Assembly (NCBI GenBank): GCA_025936615.1 | Contig: JAICSZ010000111.1 | Span: 1-7,132 of the forward strand | DNA from: Pedococcus sp. | GTDB lineage: Bacteria; Actinomycetota; Actinomycetes; Actinomycetales; Dermatophilaceae | Direction: 5' to 3' | Length of the DNA stretch: 7,132 nt | In this document: in pieces, positions 6,187 through 7,132 of the stretch | Position numbering within the stretch: position 1 is the stretch's first letter | Layout: every line of letters starts with the position of its first letter | Notes under the pieces: generated by a model | Told to the model about the DNA's origin: nothing | Databases searched by the model: none | Seen by the model: only the letters and a program-made list of their open reading frames with translations | Made by a program: the position numbers and the translations under genes

Positions 6187-6203
6187 GCAAACTGGCGTAT
6201 GCT
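6175..6203 (+). promoter_or_regulatory. Sigma-70-type promoter for the dioxygenase gene, leaderless
   Basis: The -35 box TTGAAT (6175-6180) and -10 box TATGCT (6198-6203) are 17 bases apart, the optimal spacing. Six bases separate the -10 box from the ATG at 6210, so transcription should begin at or within a base or so of the A of the start codon. No Shine-Dalgarno sequence precedes the ATG. Together these point to a leaderless mRNA, common in actinobacteria. Confidence 0.75.
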
Positions 6204-6209
6204 GTGCGC

Positions 6210-7013
6210 ATGAGTGAGACGTCCGAGACCACCCGCCAGCCGGTGCTGTACCTCAGCCACGGCGCGCCCCCGCTGGCCGACGACCCCGTGTGGACCCGCC
6301 AGCTGGGCGACTGGTCCACGAGGTTCGGCAAGCCCGCCAACATCCTCATGGTCTCCGCCCACTGGGAGGAGGCGCCGCTGTCGCTGTCGGCCACCTCCGG
6401 TGATGTGCCGCTCGTCTACGACTTCTGGGGCTTCCCGCGCAAGTACTACGAGGTCGAGTACCGCGCCCCCGGCGCACCGCAGCTGGCCGCCTCGGTCGAG
6501 AAGCTCATGCACTCCTCCGAGACCCCCGTGCACCGCGACGAGACCCGCGGGCTGGACCACGGCGCCTACGTCCCGCTGGTGGAGATGTACCCGGACGCCG
6601 ACATCCCGGTGCTGCAGATGTCGATGCCGACGCTCGACCCGCGCCAGCTCTTCGAGCTGGGGCGCAAGCTGGCCCCGCTGCGCGACGAGGGCACCCTGAT
6701 CGTCGGATCGGGGTTCACCACGCACAACCTGCGCTGGTTCAATCCGGCTGCGGGTCCGGACGGGCAGCCGCCCCGGGCGTCGGAGGAGTTCGACAACTGG
6801 GCCGCGGAGGCGCTCGAGCGCCAGGACGTCGACGCCATCCTCGACTTCATGCACAAGGCTCCCGCCGCGCACGAGGCGCACCCCCGCACCGAGCACTGGG
6901 CGCCGCTCTACGTCAGCCTCGGCGCAGCGCACGAGTCGGGCTCGCTCGACAACGAGAGCATCATCGACGGCTTCTGGTTCGGCCTGAGCAAACGCTCCTG
7001 GCAGTTCGCCTGA
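6210..7013 (+). CDS. ygiD: Class III extradiol dioxygenase, YgiD / 4,5-DOPA dioxygenase (LigB) family
   Basis: The 267-residue protein belongs to the LigB-type family that opens catechol rings with molecular oxygen at a mononuclear metal site. Family motifs are YLSHGAPP (14-21, His17), VSAHWE (48-53, His51), GLDHGAYVPL (114-123, His117), GSGFTTHNL (166-174, His172) and HPRTEHWAPLY (224-234, His229). By recall of the YgiD/DODA layout, His17, His51 and His229 are the likely metal ligands, with His117 and His172 near the active site. The length matches the family. It is soluble with no signal peptide and no cysteine. Start: the frame is open further upstream to 6111, but the promoter lies inside that extension, and the ATG at 6210 fits a leaderless start. 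The physiological substrate, a catechol or quinol, is unknown. The ygiD symbol is used at family level only. It is transcribed alone, divergently from topA. Confidence 0.88.
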   Translation: MSETSETTRQPVLYLSHGAPPLADDPVWTRQLGDWSTRFGKPANILMVSAHWEEAPLSLSATSGDVPLVYDFWGFPRKYYEVEYRAPGAPQLAASVEKLMHSSETPVHRDETRGLDHGAYVPLVEMYPDADIPVLQMSMPTLDPRQLFELGRKLAPLRDEGTLIVGSGFTTHNLRWFNPAAGPDGQPPRASEEFDNWAAEALERQDVDAILDFMHKAPAAHEAHPRTEHWAPLYVSLGAAHESGSLDNESIIDGFWFGLSKRSWQFA

Positions 7014-7027
7014 CGCCTGCGTCCCTC

Positions 7028-7081
7028 CGAGGTTGAGTGCCTGAGGCTGGTCCCTGGGCCCCTCTCCGGCACTCAACCTCG
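7028..7081. repeat. Inverted repeat with perfect 14-base arms after the dioxygenase gene, possible terminator
   Basis: CGAGGTTGAGTGCC (7028-7041) and GGCACTCAACCTCG (7068-7081) are exact reverse complements, separated by 26 bases that are themselves able to pair (GAGG with CCTC). It begins 14 bases after the dioxygenase stop. No T-run follows on either strand, so it would be a T-less or bidirectional terminator, an RNA-stabilising end, or one copy of a dispersed intergenic palindrome (REP/MITE-like). A genome search for the arm would tell these apart. Confidence 0.7.
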
Positions 7082-7132
7082 CTATGAGCTGCGCTGGTTA
7101 CCGGCACCCACTGACGGGTATGCCGCGGAGGC
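7082..7132. other. Unassigned right edge
   Basis: Fifty-one bases remain. On the minus strand one frame runs from the edge for 16 codons to a TAG at 7084-7082, directly against the inverted repeat, so it might be the tail of a convergent gene. Codon third positions are not convincingly coding and no family is recognisable. Nothing firm can be said. Confidence 0.3.

Larger units (their letters stand above)
5881..6209. other. Divergent control region between topA and the dioxygenase gene
   Basis: This 329-base gap holds no gene that I can support. From the topA side it contains the topA ribosome site (GAGG at 5889-5892, minus strand), an inverted repeat at 5946-5966 that overlaps a TTGACG word, a GC-rich stretch without clear signals (about 5971-6039), the large nested inverted repeat at 6040-6107, and the dioxygenase promoter with its palindrome at 6175-6203. 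No convincing -10/-35 pair for topA was found. A 100-codon frame on the minus strand (5884-6186), in the same frame as topA, crosses the whole region but starts with TTG, reads through the inverted repeat and resembles no protein. Confidence 0.7.

Noticed and set aside
6111..6209. An upstream extension of the dioxygenase by 33 residues
   Set aside because: The extension contains the predicted promoter, and family members begin close to the YLSHGAPP motif.
1..7132. A defence system, prophage, transposon, CRISPR array or tRNA in the window
   Set aside because: Both strands were read for transposase, integrase, nuclease and helicase motifs, regularly spaced repeats and tRNA-like sequence. None was found; all complete genes are ordinary housekeeping or metabolic types.

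Overview
The window looks like ordinary chromosome from a high-GC Gram-positive bacterium (Actinobacteria). The evidence is the strongly G/C-biased codon third positions, GTG starts on three of the five complete genes, a topoisomerase I with a lysine/alanine/threonine-rich tail and no zinc fingers, and a promoter placed for a leaderless mRNA. A member of the Micrococcales such as Intrasporangiaceae is a guess from overall appearance, not something the sequence proves.

Layout from left to right. (1) Positions 1-1562, minus strand: the head of a branched-chain-amino-acid-type ABC transporter operon. livG is transcribed first, then livF 2 bases later. A 60-base gap with a small hairpin follows, then the first seven codons of another gene behind a strong ribosome binding site, probably the substrate-binding protein. 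The permease genes are not in the window. (2) Positions 1563-1743: a gap with a weak hairpin behind the serine hydrolase gene, an array of alternating TCACG/CGTGA half-sites, and a GC-rich hairpin in the likely livG leader. (3) Positions 1744-5880, minus strand: topA (DNA topoisomerase I, 921 aa, no cysteine) followed 6 bases later by a serine hydrolase of the beta-lactamase/class C family, apparently one transcription unit. (4) Positions 5881-6209: the divergent control region between topA and the next gene. It holds a 68-base nested inverted repeat, a smaller inverted repeat near the topA start, and a good sigma-70-type promoter overlapped by a 12-base palindrome. (5) Positions 6210-7013, plus strand: a class III extradiol dioxygenase of the YgiD/DODA (LigB) family whose ATG sits where transcription should begin. 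(6) Positions 7014-7132: an inverted repeat with perfect 14-base arms, then 51 bases that cannot be assigned.

How the genes work together: LivG and LivF would be the two ATPases driving solute import. TopA relaxes negative supercoils. The hydrolase is co-transcribed with topA but has no obvious functional link to it. The dioxygenase appears to be a separately controlled single gene. I found no defence system, phage, transposon, CRISPR array or RNA gene. The parts most worth a second look are non-coding: the 68-base palindrome beside topA, the palindrome over the dioxygenase promoter, the half-site array before livG, and the 3' inverted repeat at 7028-7081.
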